This document shows, piece after piece, positions 6,075 through 13,664 of a stretch of DNA of 14,613 nucleotides; the stretch's first letter is position 1; each line of letters opens with the position of its first letter. Origin of the DNA: JAYEIA01 sp964472505 (GTDB lineage Bacteria; Bacteroidota; Bacteroidia; Bacteroidales; JAADGE01). The notes under the pieces were generated by a model. The model made no database searches, was not told where the DNA came from, and worked only from the letters and a program-made list of their open reading frames with translations. Made by a program: the position numbers and the translations under genes. The stretch lies in the NCBI GenBank assembly GCA_964472505.1, contig CAYYQW010000088.1, positions 1-14,613 on the forward strand. The letters are read 5' to 3'.

Positions 6075-9000
6075 TTAATTTATGAATTCCGTAAGCGTTC
6101 CGGATTCTTTATGTTCGGCCAGTTGCTGTTCTTCCATAAAAGATTCGTAAAAAAGTTGTTGAATTTTAGTTCGAACGTTATCGTTGAGCAAACGGTTATT
6201 TTCAATATCCGGATAAATTCTGTTTGAAAGAAAAACATATACGAAATCATACTCCGGATCGGCCCAGGCATAAGTGCCGGTAAAGCCGGAGTGCCCAAAA
6301 CTTTTGTCGGAAACTACTTGTGCTGTCGGCCCCTTTTCCGGCCTTTGCGGACGGTCAAAACCCAATGCGCGGCGGTTCTTCTTAACATTATGCGGCGGTG
6401 TGGTGAAATACTCAATGGTTTTGGGCGAAAAATATTTTCTGTTGCCGTAACTGCCTTTTTGCAAATACATTTGCATCATCTTTGCTACGTCATCGGCGTT
6501 TGCAAATAAGCCCGCATGGCCGTTTACGCCGCCTGTCATAGCAGCACCGTAGTCGTGTACATAGCCGCGTAAAAGTTGTTTGCGATAATAAATGTCATTT
6601 TCGGTAGGTGCAATTTGGTTGGGAGGAAAGTTTTCCAGAGGGTGGTAGCCAAGCGTATATGCACCGAGCGGCTCATAAAAATTCTTACGGGTATATTCTT
6701 TAATGGACATTCCGGTTTCTTGTTCAATAATCTTTTTAAGCATATAAAAGCCCAAATCACTGTATCGATATCCGGAGCGCTTCCTGAGTTCCGAATCGTA
6801 GATTTTTTGGTACATACTGTCTTCGTATGTGGCCAAAATGTATAAGTTACGTGCAACTTCTACGGAGTATTTTTTATTTTTTTTGTGAGCATATACACCT
6901 TCCAAATAAGCTGTTTTATCTTCATTCAGTGTGTGTATATAAAAGGGTATCCATGATTGCAGCCTTGCCTGATGAGTAAGAATATCAATTATTTTCAGGT
7001 TATTTTTGTTGGTTCCTTTTACATCATCTAAGTAATGCCCTAAGTTTTTTTTAGGGTTAAATTTACCTTCCTCATATAGTTTCATTAGAGAAGGTATAGT
7101 AGCCAGTATTTTGGTTAAAGAGGCTAAATCATATAAGTCGGAAACATGGGTTTGCTGAATTTTAGCATAGGTATGCGTGCCGAATGCTTTTCGATAAAAA
7201 ACCGTGCCGTTTTTTGCGCCAATTATGACTCCTCCCGGAGTAGCTTTATCATTGATGGCGCGTTGCATTACGGAGTCAATTTTTTTTAGTTTTTCTTGTC
7301 TTATTTTTAGTTCGGCAGGTTCCGAGTATTTTAGTCGAATTTTCTTAGTGGTTTCTCCGCTGCCTTCTTTAAAATATTTTCCGGCAGATACGGGCAAGCG
7401 TCCGTTGGCTTTAATCCCGCCAAAAATTGCTTGTGCAGTTAAGTCTCTTGAAATGCTTCTGTCGTTATAGCTTACGGTAACGGCTGCTAATTTTTCAGGA
7501 TGTGTAATGTGTTTAAGAATGTACGGATTGCCGAAGATACTCAGAATTACATTGGTTTTTTCAGAGAGCTTATCTATAAATTTGAATGCATTCGGATTAA
7601 CGCCAAAATATGGCGGCCTGCGATTGGTATTATGAATACTTACAAAAACAAAATCGTATGCTTTCAGGCTTTTCAGATAATCATCCAATACTTTTGCGGA
7701 TACGTCTTTGAAAACAGCATAAGCCGGAACACGGTTGTAATTTGAGAGTCGGTGTTGAAAACTATTTGTTTTTCCGCTGCCTAAACTTATGGAGGCTGCT
7801 TTTTTTTCTTCCGGCAGTGAAAAGGGAATTAAGCCGTAATTATCGGAAGCTATGGTAATGGCGGCTTCGGTTAATTTTCGGTTAAGCAATTGAGCTTCTT
7901 CGGTGTTCAGGTCGTTTATCAGGTTTTTAGTCTCTACGGCTTGGTATTCATCCAATCCAAACCATTTTTTAGCTTTTAATATTTTTTTTACGCGCCGGTT
8001 GAGTTGCGATTCGGTAATGAGCCCGTCGGCAAGGCCTTTTTTTATGGCTGAAAATGCTGCCGGAACGCTTTGCGGCATGAGCAGAACATCGGTACCGGCT
8101 TGAAAAGATTTTAGTTCCGTTTCGCCGGGCTTGTAATGTTTCGCAACACCTTGCATGCCCAATGCATCGGTGAATATAAGCCCTTCAAAACCCAATTCTG
8201 TTTTCAGGTATTGATGAATGGTTTTATGCGATAAGCTGGATACGGAATTTTTTTCAGCATCGAGCGCAGGAATATTCAGATGAGCCACCATGATACCGCC
8301 CAAGCCGTTTTGTATTAATTCCCGAAAAGGGTAGGCTTCTATTGAGTCGATGCGTTGTTTGTCATGTGTAATTACGGGCAGCTCGTGATGCGAGTCCGTA
8401 TCGGTATCGCCGTGTCCCGGGAAATGTTTTCCGGTTGCCAGAATTTTGTGGTCTTGCATACCGAGGGTGTACATAAGGCCTTTACGGGTAACATTGTATT
8501 TGTTTTCTCCGAATGACCGGCTGTTAATGACCGGATTTGCGGGATTGTTGTTTACATCAATAACCGGCGCAAAGTTTATGTGTATTCCAAGCCTTTTAAG
8601 TTGGCGTGCGGTTTCTTTGCCAAATTCATAAATCAGCCGATTATCTTGTATGGCTCCCATGAGCATTTGCCGGGGATAGTGCACGGTGGAATCTAAGCGC
8701 ATGGAAAGCCCCCATTCGTAGTCGCCGGCTATCATTAAAGGTATTTTGGATTTTTCTTGGAAATAATTATTCATTTGCGCTTGCCTGACAGGCCCTCCCT
8801 GAAAAAAAATTATTCCCCCAACATGATATTTTTCAATCAACTGTTCAACTGATTTTTTATGCTCCGAGCCTTTATTCGAGTATGCAGGCACCATAAAGAG
8901 TTGACCGATTTTTTCGTCAATCGTCATGGCATGAAAAACAGAATCTACCCATTGTGATTCATAAGCCAAAAAGGGAGGATTTTCCATTAAGGCGGCTTTG

Positions 9001-9110
9001 TGAACGGTTATGGGCTTTGGAGCCGAACTAATTCCGTACACAAAAAATAAAGGTAAGAAAAGCAATGTTTTCGGCAAATAAGGCAATATGGTAAAAAGTA
9101 GTTTCTTCAT
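6075..9110 (-). CDS. Exported GH3 beta-N-acetylglucosaminidase-like enzyme fused to a serine beta-lactamase-like hydrolase
   Basis: A 1011-residue two-enzyme protein with an N-terminal signal peptide (about 1-30). Residues about 52-385 are a GH3 catalytic barrel of the NagZ type: KHFPGHGDTDTDSHHELP carries the Asp239/His241 acid-base dyad typical of N-acetylglucosaminidases, and Asp315 in IFTDALGMQ is the expected nucleophile. Residues about 410-575 look like a degenerate GH3 C-terminal domain. Residues about 604-985 form a class-C-like serine hydrolase: Ser664-x-x-Lys667 in SLTK, Tyr783 in YSD, and His940-Ser-Gly where beta-lactamases have KTG. All catalytic residues are present. From family knowledge, NagZ-type enzymes cut GlcNAc from muropeptides, and GH3/serine-hydrolase fusions occur in Bacteroidota. 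A peptidoglycan-fragment role outside the cytoplasm is inferred; the serine hydrolase may be an esterase, amidase or carboxypeptidase. It is transcribed separately from the lipoprotein upstream because of the intervening terminator. Confidence 0.92.
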   Translation of the reverse strand: MKKLLFTILPYLPKTLLFLPLFFVYGISSAPKPITVHKAALMENPPFLAYESQWVDSVFHAMTIDEKIGQLFMVPAYSNKGSEHKKSVEQLIEKYHVGGIIFFQGGPVRQAQMNNYFQEKSKIPLMIAGDYEWGLSMRLDSTVHYPRQMLMGAIQDNRLIYEFGKETARQLKRLGIHINFAPVIDVNNNPANPVINSRSFGENKYNVTRKGLMYTLGMQDHKILATGKHFPGHGDTDTDSHHELPVITHDKQRIDSIEAYPFRELIQNGLGGIMVAHLNIPALDAEKNSVSSLSHKTIHQYLKTELGFEGLIFTDALGMQGVAKHYKPGETELKSFQAGTDVLLMPQSVPAAFSAIKKGLADGLITESQLNRRVKKILKAKKWFGLDEYQAVETKNLINDLNTEEAQLLNRKLTEAAITIASDNYGLIPFSLPEEKKAASISLGSGKTNSFQHRLSNYNRVPAYAVFKDVSAKVLDDYLKSLKAYDFVFVSIHNTNRRPPYFGVNPNAFKFIDKLSEKTNVILSIFGNPYILKHITHPEKLAAVTVSYNDRSISRDLTAQAIFGGIKANGRLPVSAGKYFKEGSGETTKKIRLKYSEPAELKIRQEKLKKIDSVMQRAINDKATPGGVIIGAKNGTVFYRKAFGTHTYAKIQQTHVSDLYDLASLTKILATIPSLMKLYEEGKFNPKKNLGHYLDDVKGTNKNNLKIIDILTHQARLQSWIPFYIHTLNEDKTAYLEGVYAHKKNKKYSVEVARNLYILATYEDSMYQKIYDSELRKRSGYRYSDLGFYMLKKIIEQETGMSIKEYTRKNFYEPLGAYTLGYHPLENFPPNQIAPTENDIYYRKQLLRGYVHDYGAAMTGGVNGHAGLFANADDVAKMMQMYLQKGSYGNRKYFSPKTIEYFTTPPHNVKKNRRALGFDRPQRPEKGPTAQVVSDKSFGHSGFTGTYAWADPEYDFVYVFLSNRIYPDIENNRLLNDNVRTKIQQLFYESFMEEQQLAEHKESGTLTEFIN

Positions 9111-9140
9111 GACTTTGTGCGCTGTGTTTTAGTTTTAATG

Positions 9141-9148
9141 CAAAAATA
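9141..9148 (-). promoter_or_regulatory. Likely -7 promoter box TATTTTTG for the GH3 fusion
   Basis: Read on the minus strand this is TATTTTTG, an exact TAnnTTTG match, ending 30 bases before the ATG at 9108-9110 and implying a leader of about 25 bases. It lies downstream of the terminator at 9408-9442, as expected for independent transcription. A good -33 TTG was not found. The identical box ahead of 5203-5949 lends some support. Confidence 0.45.
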
Positions 9149-9407
9149 GTAAAGATAAGCGAATATGCTAATGAAAACTTTGTTGAGCTTGTGTAATAAG
9201 CCGATTTATCTGTTTTTTGAGCAGCTGTTTTGATTAGTTTTTATTACAAGAGAAACATGCTCTGCGGCTGTGTTCTGTTTTCAAAATTCGAGTATTATTA
9301 CTGTCTCAGTATAGGCAAAACTTAAGCCGGAAAAGCAGTGATTGAAGTTTTTTTTTACATAAAGTTTTTTTGTTATACACGATGTTCAAGTGTGCCGATT
9401 TTGACAC

Positions 9408-9442
9408 AAAAAAAAATCGGCATGCAAAAACATGCCGATTTT
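9408..9442 (-). terminator. Rho-independent terminator of the lipoprotein gene
   Basis: Read on the minus strand, AAAATCGGCATG pairs perfectly with CATGCCGATTTT (12 base pairs, plus-strand arms 9431-9442 and 9413-9424) around a six-base loop, followed by an unbroken run of nine T (9416 down to 9408, partly in the stem). It starts 20 bases beyond the stop at 9462. The sequence TGCCGATTTT recurs at 9393-9402 and could pair with the same central arm. Confidence 0.85.
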
Positions 9443-9461
9443 ATATTAATTGTTCAGCTTT

Positions 9462-9902
9462 TTATTTCTTATCTTCTTCTCTTTTCTTTTCAAAAGTTTC
9501 GATACTTGCTTTTATATCGCTTTTTAAATCTTTAATTTCTGTCTCGATTTCCTTTTTTTCTTCTTTGCCGGCTTCTTTAAGCTTTTCCAGCTTGTTTTTT
9601 AATTCGTTGTTTTTGTTTTTAATTTCTCCGAGTGTTTCACTGTATTCAGCTTTTACGTCATCGCTCATGTCATCCACTTCGGTTTGCATGTTTGATATTT
9701 TTCCGTCGGTTTCTGCGGCAAACTCTTTGAAATCATTCATGATTTTTTCGTACTCTTCAGCGGCATATTCTTTGGTGGCATCTGCAGCTTCGGTAATTTC
9801 TTCTTTTACGTCATCAGAAGTGGTTTTGTCGGCTTCTTCACCACCGCAAGATATTAATAATCCTAAGAATAATGCTGCTAATATTTTTAATCCTGTTTTC
9901 AT
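9462..9902 (-). CDS. Small coiled-coil lipoprotein, unknown function
   Basis: A 146-residue lipoprotein. The signal sequence ends in a lipobox, LISC, with Cys19 as the lipidated residue. The next residues, GGEEAD, are acidic; in Bacteroidota acidic residues just after the lipidated cysteine can act as a surface-export signal, so a surface position is possible. The rest is almost entirely charged helix, rich in Lys and Glu with heptad-like hydrophobic spacing, strongly from about residue 85 to 140 (for example LKNKLEKLKEAGKEE), giving a long coiled coil. No enzyme motif is seen. It is a single-gene transcript ending in the terminator at 9408-9442. An AGGAG lies about 19 bases before the start, too far to be a normal ribosome site. 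A structural or stress-related envelope role is possible but not shown. Confidence 0.8.
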   Translation of the reverse strand: MKTGLKILAALFLGLLISCGGEEADKTTSDDVKEEITEAADATKEYAAEEYEKIMNDFKEFAAETDGKISNMQTEVDDMSDDVKAEYSETLGEIKNKNNELKNKLEKLKEAGKEEKKEIETEIKDLKSDIKASIETFEKKREEDKK

Positions 9903-10334
9903 AATTGTGTATTTTTTATTGCTCCTACTCTTATGGATTTTCGGATTCCTCCTGTTTTACATTTGCTAATATACAAAAAAATATAAGATTTACAAATTTT
10001 GTTTTGCTTTTTTACTAAAGTTCCGCAGGTTTGATACTGTCTGAAATAAACGATTTTTATAGCGAAAAAACAGAATTTTATTTGTTTAAATTGCTAATTA
10101 TTAGAAACTTAAATAAGAAATTCCAAATTAAATAAAATATTGTAAAACAAAAACAAGCTCTGAAGGAGCTTAATATATCAGCATTGAGCAACGCCCGATG
10201 CAATCTAACCGCTCATCCCTGAAGTATTTCGCTGTATTAAGTATAGGTAGCCTTGGTTTTTGTTGTTGCTGCAACAGTATAGTTTCTCCAAACATAAAAT
10301 TTTATGTAGATTCGTGCCGAATAAATATAAAGAA
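9903..10334. other. Divergent intergenic region between minus-strand genes and the plus-strand operon
   Basis: These 432 bases must carry the promoters for the lipoprotein (leftward) and the four-gene operon (rightward). TACATTTG at 9958-9965 matches the plus-strand -7 consensus but is about 370 bases from the operon start. A one-mismatch box, TAGCCTTG (10248-10255), is about 80 bases from it. The stretch from 10155 to 10280 is rich in short inverted repeats: AAGCTC/GAGCTT (10155-10160, 10166-10171), GCATTG/CGATGC (10181-10186, 10196-10201, one G-U pair), a competing TGAGC/GCTCA (10185-10189, 10211-10215), and TGTTG/CAACA (10264-10268, 10272-10276). It is also less AT-rich than the flanks. 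It could be a structured leader, but I recognise no known riboswitch. Confidence 0.5.
10292..10307. promoter_or_regulatory. Perfect 16-base palindrome ahead of the DDAH gene
   Basis: ACATAAAATTTTATGT is a perfect palindrome centred 35 bases upstream of the ATG at 10335. The symmetry and position fit an operator for a dimeric regulator controlling the four-gene operon, but AT-only palindromes are common by chance in such DNA. No regulator gene is adjacent. Confidence 0.3.
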
Positions 10335-11093
10335 ATGAAAAAATACACCAAAGCAATCGTACGCAGGCCGGGCAAGAATTTTGCCGACGGCATTACAAGT
10401 TCCAAGCTCGGAAAACCAATTTATGAGAAATCATTAGCGCAACACAAGGCCTATTGCGAAGCACTCAAAAAATGTGGAGTTGAACCCATTGTTCTTCAGG
10501 CAGATGAGCGTTATCCGGACGGCTGTTTTGTTGAAGATACGGCCGTAGTTGCCGAGCAAGCAGCGGTGATAACCAAGCCGGGCGATCAAGCCCGTTTGGG
10601 TGAAGAAGAAAAGATTGCCGAAGTGATTTCAAAACACAAAAAAACAGAACGCATTATGCTGCCCGGAACGCTCGACGGCGGCGATGTTCTTCGCATCGGA
10701 AAACACTTTTATATAGGCATGTCGCAAAGAACCAATGAAAAAGGGGCTGCACAGCTTTCAGCCATATTGGGGCGTTACGGTTTTTCTGTTTCTAAAATCG
10801 AGGTCAAAGATGCTCTGCATCTGAAAACTGAAGTTGCATACTTGGGAAACGATACCGTGATTTGTACGGAAGCTTTTGCGGACTTGTTTAAAGACTTTAA
10901 GCAGATAACGGTTGATCCGAATGAAGCCTATGCGGCTAACTGTCTGCGAGTGAATGATTATTTGCTCATTCCGGCAGGCTTTCCCAAAACAAAAGCGCAA
11001 ATTAGCGCATTGGGTTTTGATATAATTGAGCTTGAAATGTCTGAATTCCAAAAAATGGACGGCGGGCTTACTTGTTTGTCTTTGCTTTTTTAA
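10335..11093 (+). CDS. ddaH: N(G),N(G)-dimethylarginine dimethylaminohydrolase (DDAH)
   Basis: A 252-residue cytoplasmic enzyme without signal peptide, the usual size for bacterial DDAH. The family hydrolyses mono- or dimethylarginine to citrulline plus methylamines. Visible residues fit the Pseudomonas enzyme as I recall it: Asp62, Glu67 and Asp68 in PDGCFVEDTAVV, Arg87, the LDGGD motif at 113-117, Arg132, catalytic His162 in LHLKT, and nucleophile Cys247 in DGGLTCLSL. The frame is open 25 codons upstream to 10260, but the ATG at 10335 aligns with the family start (KKYTKAIVRRPG) and is preferred. It is the first gene of a plus-strand operon, 20 bases before the amidohydrolase gene. A different guanidino substrate of the same superfamily, such as arginine, is possible but less likely given the spacing of the binding residues. 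Confidence 0.85.
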   Translation: MKKYTKAIVRRPGKNFADGITSSKLGKPIYEKSLAQHKAYCEALKKCGVEPIVLQADERYPDGCFVEDTAVVAEQAAVITKPGDQARLGEEEKIAEVISKHKKTERIMLPGTLDGGDVLRIGKHFYIGMSQRTNEKGAAQLSAILGRYGFSVSKIEVKDALHLKTEVAYLGNDTVICTEAFADLFKDFKQITVDPNEAYAANCLRVNDYLLIPAGFPKTKAQISALGFDIIELEMSEFQKMDGGLTCLSLLF

Positions 11094-11113
11094 TACCTAA
11101 TAAATTATAATTT

Positions 11114-12751
11114 ATGAAAAAAATCCTCTATATTTTTGTAATAGTATTTGCCATGGCTTCTTGCACAAAAAAAGAAAATGCAGATTTAATTGTAAAGAAT
11201 GCTCGGGTTTATACCGTAAATGAAGCATTTGACACGGCTGAAGCTTTTGCCGTGAAAGACGGAAAATTTATTGCGATAGGAAGCGATAAGGAAATACTTG
11301 AAAAATACACGGCAGATACGGTTTTGGATATGAAAGGGCAGAATATTTATCCCGGATTTATTGATCCGCACTGTCATTTTTACGGTTACGGGCGCACGCT
11401 GCGTGCAGCTGATTTGCGCGGTACCGGCTCTTTTGATGAAATTGTGGAAATTTTAAAAATCCATGCCGAAAAATACCCTCATGGCTGGATATTGGGCCGC
11501 TCATGGGATCAGAATGATTGGGAAGATAAATCCTTTCCCACAAATGAAAAGTTGAACGAGCTATTTCCCGATCGTCCCGTGCTGCTTACCCGAGTGGACG
11601 GGCATGCCGGTATAGCCAATCAGGCTGCTTTGGATCTGTCCGGCTTTTCGGAAGATACGCAAATAGAGGGCGGAAAACTTGAAATTAAAAACGGAAAACT
11701 TACCGGTTTGCTTATTGAAAAGGCTTTAGATCGATTGCGTGCCATTGTGCCCGAGAGCGGTCCCGATGAAATTGTTGCCATGCTGAAAGACGCACAACAA
11801 AACTGTTTTGAAGTAGGGCTGACATCAGTAGGAGATGCGGGCTTAGACAAAAATATCGTATTGATTATGGATTCTTTGCATGAAGCCGGCGTTCTGAAAA
11901 TGCGTATCAATGCCATGCTGAATCCTACCAAAGAAAACATTGAACAGTTTGTAAAAAACGGACATTACATTACCGATTTTCTGACGGTACGCTCGCTTAA
12001 AATGTATGCAGACGGAGCTCTTGGTTCGCGGGGCGCATGCATGCTTGAGCCATACAGCGATGACCCCGAAAATTACGGTATTATGGTAAATACCACAGAC
12101 AGCATTGCAAATGTTTGTAAATTAGCTCATGATAATAATTATCAAATAAACATACATGCCATAGGCGACTCGGCCAACCGGACGGTTTTGGATGTATATG
12201 AGCAATTTTTGAAAGAAGGGAATGACAGGCGCTGGCGCATTGAACATGCTCAAGTGATTCATCCCAATGATTTCAAACGTTTTGGGCAATACGCTATTAT
12301 TCCTTCGGTTCAAACAACGCATGCTACATCGGATATGTATTGGGCCGAGGATAGAGTAGGAGCGGAGCGCATCAAAGGAGCTTATGCCTATTTGGATTTG
12401 CTGAACCAAAACGGTTGGTTGCCAAACGGCAGTGATTTTCCGGTTGAAGAAATTAATCCCATTTACGGTTTTTATGCCGGCACGGCACGTAAAGATTTGG
12501 AGGGTTTTCCTCCGGAAGGTTTTCAAACCGAAAATGCTCTCAGCCGTGAACAAGCCCTCAGAGCCATGACTATATGGGCTGCAAAATCGGCTTTTGAAGA
12601 AGACAAGAAAGGCAGTATTGAAATCGGAAAAATGGCCGATTTTGTAGTTAGCGATACGGATCTTATGAAAGATGCCCTTGATAAAGTTCCGCAAACGAAA
12701 ATTTTAAAAACTTTCGTGGGCGGCAAAGCCGTGTATTCATTGAAACAATAA
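11114..12751 (+). CDS. YtcJ-type metal-dependent amidohydrolase lipoprotein
   Basis: A 545-residue amidohydrolase-superfamily enzyme with an N-terminal lipoprotein signal: the lipobox MASC places the lipid on Cys17. The enzyme should therefore act outside the cytoplasm, anchored to a membrane. The YtcJ-family pattern is complete: HCH metal site (His86, His88), Lys296 in LKMYADGALGSRG, His348 in INIHAIGDS, His378 in IEHAQ, Asp441 in GSDFPVEEINP, then the beta-sandwich closure with GKMADFVV near 506-512. Members hydrolyse amide, carbamate or imide-type bonds, and substrates of most are unknown. The residues after the lipidated Cys (TKKE) are basic rather than acidic, so no surface-export signal is evident. 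It lies 20 bases after DDAH and 23 before the CDF gene, suggesting one transcript. Any link to methylarginine breakdown is inference from position. Confidence 0.88.
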   Translation: MKKILYIFVIVFAMASCTKKENADLIVKNARVYTVNEAFDTAEAFAVKDGKFIAIGSDKEILEKYTADTVLDMKGQNIYPGFIDPHCHFYGYGRTLRAADLRGTGSFDEIVEILKIHAEKYPHGWILGRSWDQNDWEDKSFPTNEKLNELFPDRPVLLTRVDGHAGIANQAALDLSGFSEDTQIEGGKLEIKNGKLTGLLIEKALDRLRAIVPESGPDEIVAMLKDAQQNCFEVGLTSVGDAGLDKNIVLIMDSLHEAGVLKMRINAMLNPTKENIEQFVKNGHYITDFLTVRSLKMYADGALGSRGACMLEPYSDDPENYGIMVNTTDSIANVCKLAHDNNYQINIHAIGDSANRTVLDVYEQFLKEGNDRRWRIEHAQVIHPNDFKRFGQYAIIPSVQTTHATSDMYWAEDRVGAERIKGAYAYLDLLNQNGWLPNGSDFPVEEINPIYGFYAGTARKDLEGFPPEGFQTENALSREQALRAMTIWAAKSAFEEDKKGSIEIGKMADFVVSDTDLMKDALDKVPQTKILKTFVGGKAVYSLKQ

Positions 12752-12774
12752 GCAGAACTGTTTAAAAAAACCGG

Positions 12775-13647
12775 ATGACAAATAAACGAAAATTAGCCGG
12801 TTCCGAAGGTTGGATATCCATTGTTGTCAATCTCATTTTGTTCGGAATAAAGTATTGGGCGGGAATTGTTTCCGGCTCCATAGCTTTCATTACCGATGCT
12901 TGGCATTCCTTATCCGATTCAATTAGTTCTTTGGCCATTATAATAGGTTCAAAAATAGCCTCAAAGCCGCCCGACAAACGCCACCCGTTCGGACACGGAC
13001 GTGCTGAGCTTATTACGGCTATACTGATAGGTATGATGCTGGTAGTGGTAGGCTTTAATTTTTTGCTTGAATCCATAGAGCGCTTTAAGGAGGAAACCGA
13101 AGTTTTGTTCGGAATGCTGACTTATATAATTATTGTTGGCTCTATATTATTGAAAGAAGCATCGGCACAATATGCTTTTTACACGGCCCGTAAAACCGGC
13201 TATAAATCATTGAAAGCCGATGCCTGGCATCACAGAAGCGATGCTTTATCATCGGTTATTATATTGGGTGGTATGCTGTTGAGCCCTTATGTACCTTATG
13301 TTGATGCAATTATGGGTATATTGGTTTCCGGTTTTATTTTTCATATTGCTTATGTTATTATCAAAGAAGCGGCTGACGATATTCTTGGAACGGCACCATC
13401 CGAAGAAACCATTGAAAAAGTTACCCAAACAGCCAATGAAGCAGCCGGTTTCGATTTGGCAGTTCATAACTTTAAACTGCATGAATATGGAGAGTTGCAG
13501 GAAATTAGTTTTCATATCCGCCTGCCCGATGATATGTTGGTGCGCGATGCCGGAATTTTAATCAGCAACATTGCCGACACAGTTTATGAAACATATGGGT
13601 TCGCAACGACCATACACATGAATTGTATAAAAAAGCTTGAAACATAA
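12775..13647 (+). CDS. Cation diffusion facilitator (CDF) metal efflux protein
   Basis: A 290-residue inner-membrane antiporter that exports divalent metal for protons. About six membrane helices precede a soluble C-terminal metal-sensing domain (about 205-290, with AVHNFKLHEYG and EISFHIRLP). The transport site is visible as two HxxxD motifs, in DAWHSLSD (His44, Asp48) and DAWHHRSD (His152, Asp156). This HD-HD pattern, as opposed to the DD-HD of YiiP/FieF, is associated in the family with zinc preference over cadmium; that assignment is from family knowledge. A histidine-bearing loop, DKRHPFGHGRAE (68-79), is the conserved family loop. The gene overlaps nothing and is spaced 23 and 17 bases from its neighbours, consistent with an operon. 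No metal regulator is adjacent. Confidence 0.92.
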   Translation: MTNKRKLAGSEGWISIVVNLILFGIKYWAGIVSGSIAFITDAWHSLSDSISSLAIIIGSKIASKPPDKRHPFGHGRAELITAILIGMMLVVVGFNFLLESIERFKEETEVLFGMLTYIIIVGSILLKEASAQYAFYTARKTGYKSLKADAWHHRSDALSSVIILGGMLLSPYVPYVDAIMGILVSGFIFHIAYVIIKEAADDILGTAPSEETIEKVTQTANEAAGFDLAVHNFKLHEYGELQEISFHIRLPDDMLVRDAGILISNIADTVYETYGFATTIHMNCIKKLET

Positions 13648-13664
13648 ATGATTATAAAACTTAG

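Larger units (their letters stand above)
9111..9461. other. Intergenic region between lipoprotein and GH3 fusion genes
   Basis: This 351-base stretch holds the intrinsic terminator of the lipoprotein gene (9408-9442), a third copy of one terminator arm (9393-9402) and, near the GH3 gene, a probable promoter box (9141-9148). The middle part, about 9150-9390, is AT-rich with long T runs on the plus strand. I see no coding frame or RNA gene in it. Confidence 0.6.

Noticed and set aside
9321..9330. CTTAAGCCGG matching the inverse of 5109-5118
   Set aside because: A single 10-base inverted match 4.2 kb apart, containing a common palindromic core, is within chance and no flanking similarity is visible.
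9903..9952. AGGAGG and AGGAG sequences upstream of the lipoprotein gene as ribosome sites
   Set aside because: They lie about 45 and 19 bases before the ATG, too far for Shine-Dalgarno pairing, and the phylum rarely uses it.
9370..9969. 199-residue plus-strand frame opposite the lipoprotein gene
   Set aside because: It is Ser/Phe-rich, as expected for the antisense of a Lys/Glu-rich coiled coil, and runs through the terminator and the lipoprotein promoter region.
10191..10226. GCCCGATG motif resembling part of a SAM-I riboswitch
   Set aside because: The other conserved SAM-I segments and the four-way junction are missing, and the downstream genes are not methionine genes.
10260..10334. Upstream start for DDAH at 10260
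   Set aside because: The 25 extra residues are Cys/Lys/Phe-rich with no family counterpart, and the frame crosses the palindrome at 10292-10307.
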